From Halogeometricum rufum (GTDB lineage: Archaea; Halobacteriota; Halobacteria; Halobacteriales; Haloferacaceae), in assembly GCF_900112175.1 (NCBI RefSeq), contig NZ_FOYT01000001.1, forward strand, positions 806,001 through 870,000: a DNA stretch of 64,000 bases. Reading direction: 5' to 3'. Positions 63,916 to 64,000 of this stretch are shown here, one piece after another. Below the pieces are notes generated by a model. It was not told the DNA's origin. It saw only the letters and a program-made list of their open reading frames with translations, and searched no databases. How positions within the stretch are numbered: position 1 is the stretch's first letter; each line of letters begins with the position of its first letter. The translations under genes were made by a program, and so were the position numbers.

Positions 63916-64000
63916 TCAGTCCACGTAGCGGCCGATGAGGGGGCCGAGATCGGACTTCACGTCCTCGGGGATGGCCTCGTCGGGGGTGTTGATGGTCCCC
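63916..64000 (-). CDS. partial gene, C-terminal end only
   Basis: Minus-strand reading frame cut by the window edge; the visible part ends GPLIGRYVD and reads TINTPDEAIPEDVKSDLG before it. The stop TGA is at 63916-63918. Too short to identify. Confidence 0.55.
   Translation of the reverse strand, partial: GTINTPDEAIPEDVKSDLGPLIGRYVD

Overview
This window is a stretch of chromosome from an extremely halophilic archaeon (class Halobacteria, most likely Haloferacaceae). The base composition is strongly GC-rich with GC-ending codons, and the proteins are acidic. Exported proteins carry twin-arginine signals with lipoboxes. Promoters look like TATA boxes about 25-35 bases before leaderless start codons. 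The marker genes are archaeal: RNA polymerase subunit P, L37Ae, prefoldin beta, Pcc1, TruD, Pth2, phosphoglycerol geranylgeranyltransferase, archaeal topoisomerase I, pantoate kinase and 4-phosphopantoate ligase. Gene order also resembles Haloferax as far as I remember it; I cannot name the genus. There is no rRNA, no insertion sequence, no CRISPR array and no integrase; there is one tRNA.

Layout. 0-8.2 kb: Bat-type regulator, APC permease with RCK/TrkA partner, lipoprotein, 1-Cys peroxiredoxin, Na+/H+ antiporter, FilR1-type regulator. 8.2-13.9 kb: a palindrome-rich intergenic region, then a four-gene DUF4129/DUF7269/DUF58/DUF7519 membrane operon facing a MoxR ATPase and a DehI-like gene. 13.9-15.6 kb: tRNA-Ser(CGA), a small winged-helix gene with hairpins, and a Tat-exported protein with ten cysteines, in less GC-rich DNA. 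15.8-25.8 kb: sulfite-oxidase-like protein, citramalate/isopropylmalate synthase, DUF192, HNH-like protein, flippase-like protein, GMP synthase amidotransferase, DUF2070, ZIP transporter, UspA. 25.8-28.4 kb: a minus-strand information-processing cluster (zinc finger, DUF3194, prefoldin beta, Pcc1, RpoP, L37Ae, DUF2103). 28.5-34.5 kb: membrane protein, TruD, a PAS histidine kinase, Pth2, AI-2E transporter. 34.6-38.5 kb: dCTP deaminase, ThiR-type thiamine regulator, methyltransferase, halocyanin and Thi4. 38.6-44.2 kb: glutathione S-transferase family, cytochrome b561-Moco fusion, CoA-biosynthesis pair and small conserved genes. 44.3-45.2 kb: a UPF0175/PIN toxin-antitoxin pair with a perfect operator palindrome. 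45.2-53.5 kb: aspS with a repeat cluster at its 3' end, DUF4013, GGGP synthase, topA, MATE exporter. 53.5-64 kb: YrdB, GatB, methyltransferase, hydrolase, a DUF7518-SMC-ScpA operon, and an iron-type substrate-binding lipoprotein under a DtxR-like box.

How the genes work together. ThiR and Thi4 look like a regulator-target pair for thiamine. AspRS of the non-discriminating type (GWVHEVRD motif) and GatB together suggest Asn-tRNA(Asn) made by transamidation. SMC, ScpA and the coiled-coil DUF7518 protein probably form one chromosome-organising unit. MoxR and the DUF58/DUF4129 operon probably act together at the envelope although they are transcribed in opposite directions.

Most unusual signals: (1) repeated short duplications of gene 3' ends, most striking at aspS where a 115-base segment and four copies of its C-terminal coding end occur; (2) a ten-cysteine secreted protein next to a winged-helix gene; (3) a zinc-finger-less L37Ae; (4) paired palindromes at 8.4 kb; (5) the operator of the toxin-antitoxin pair.
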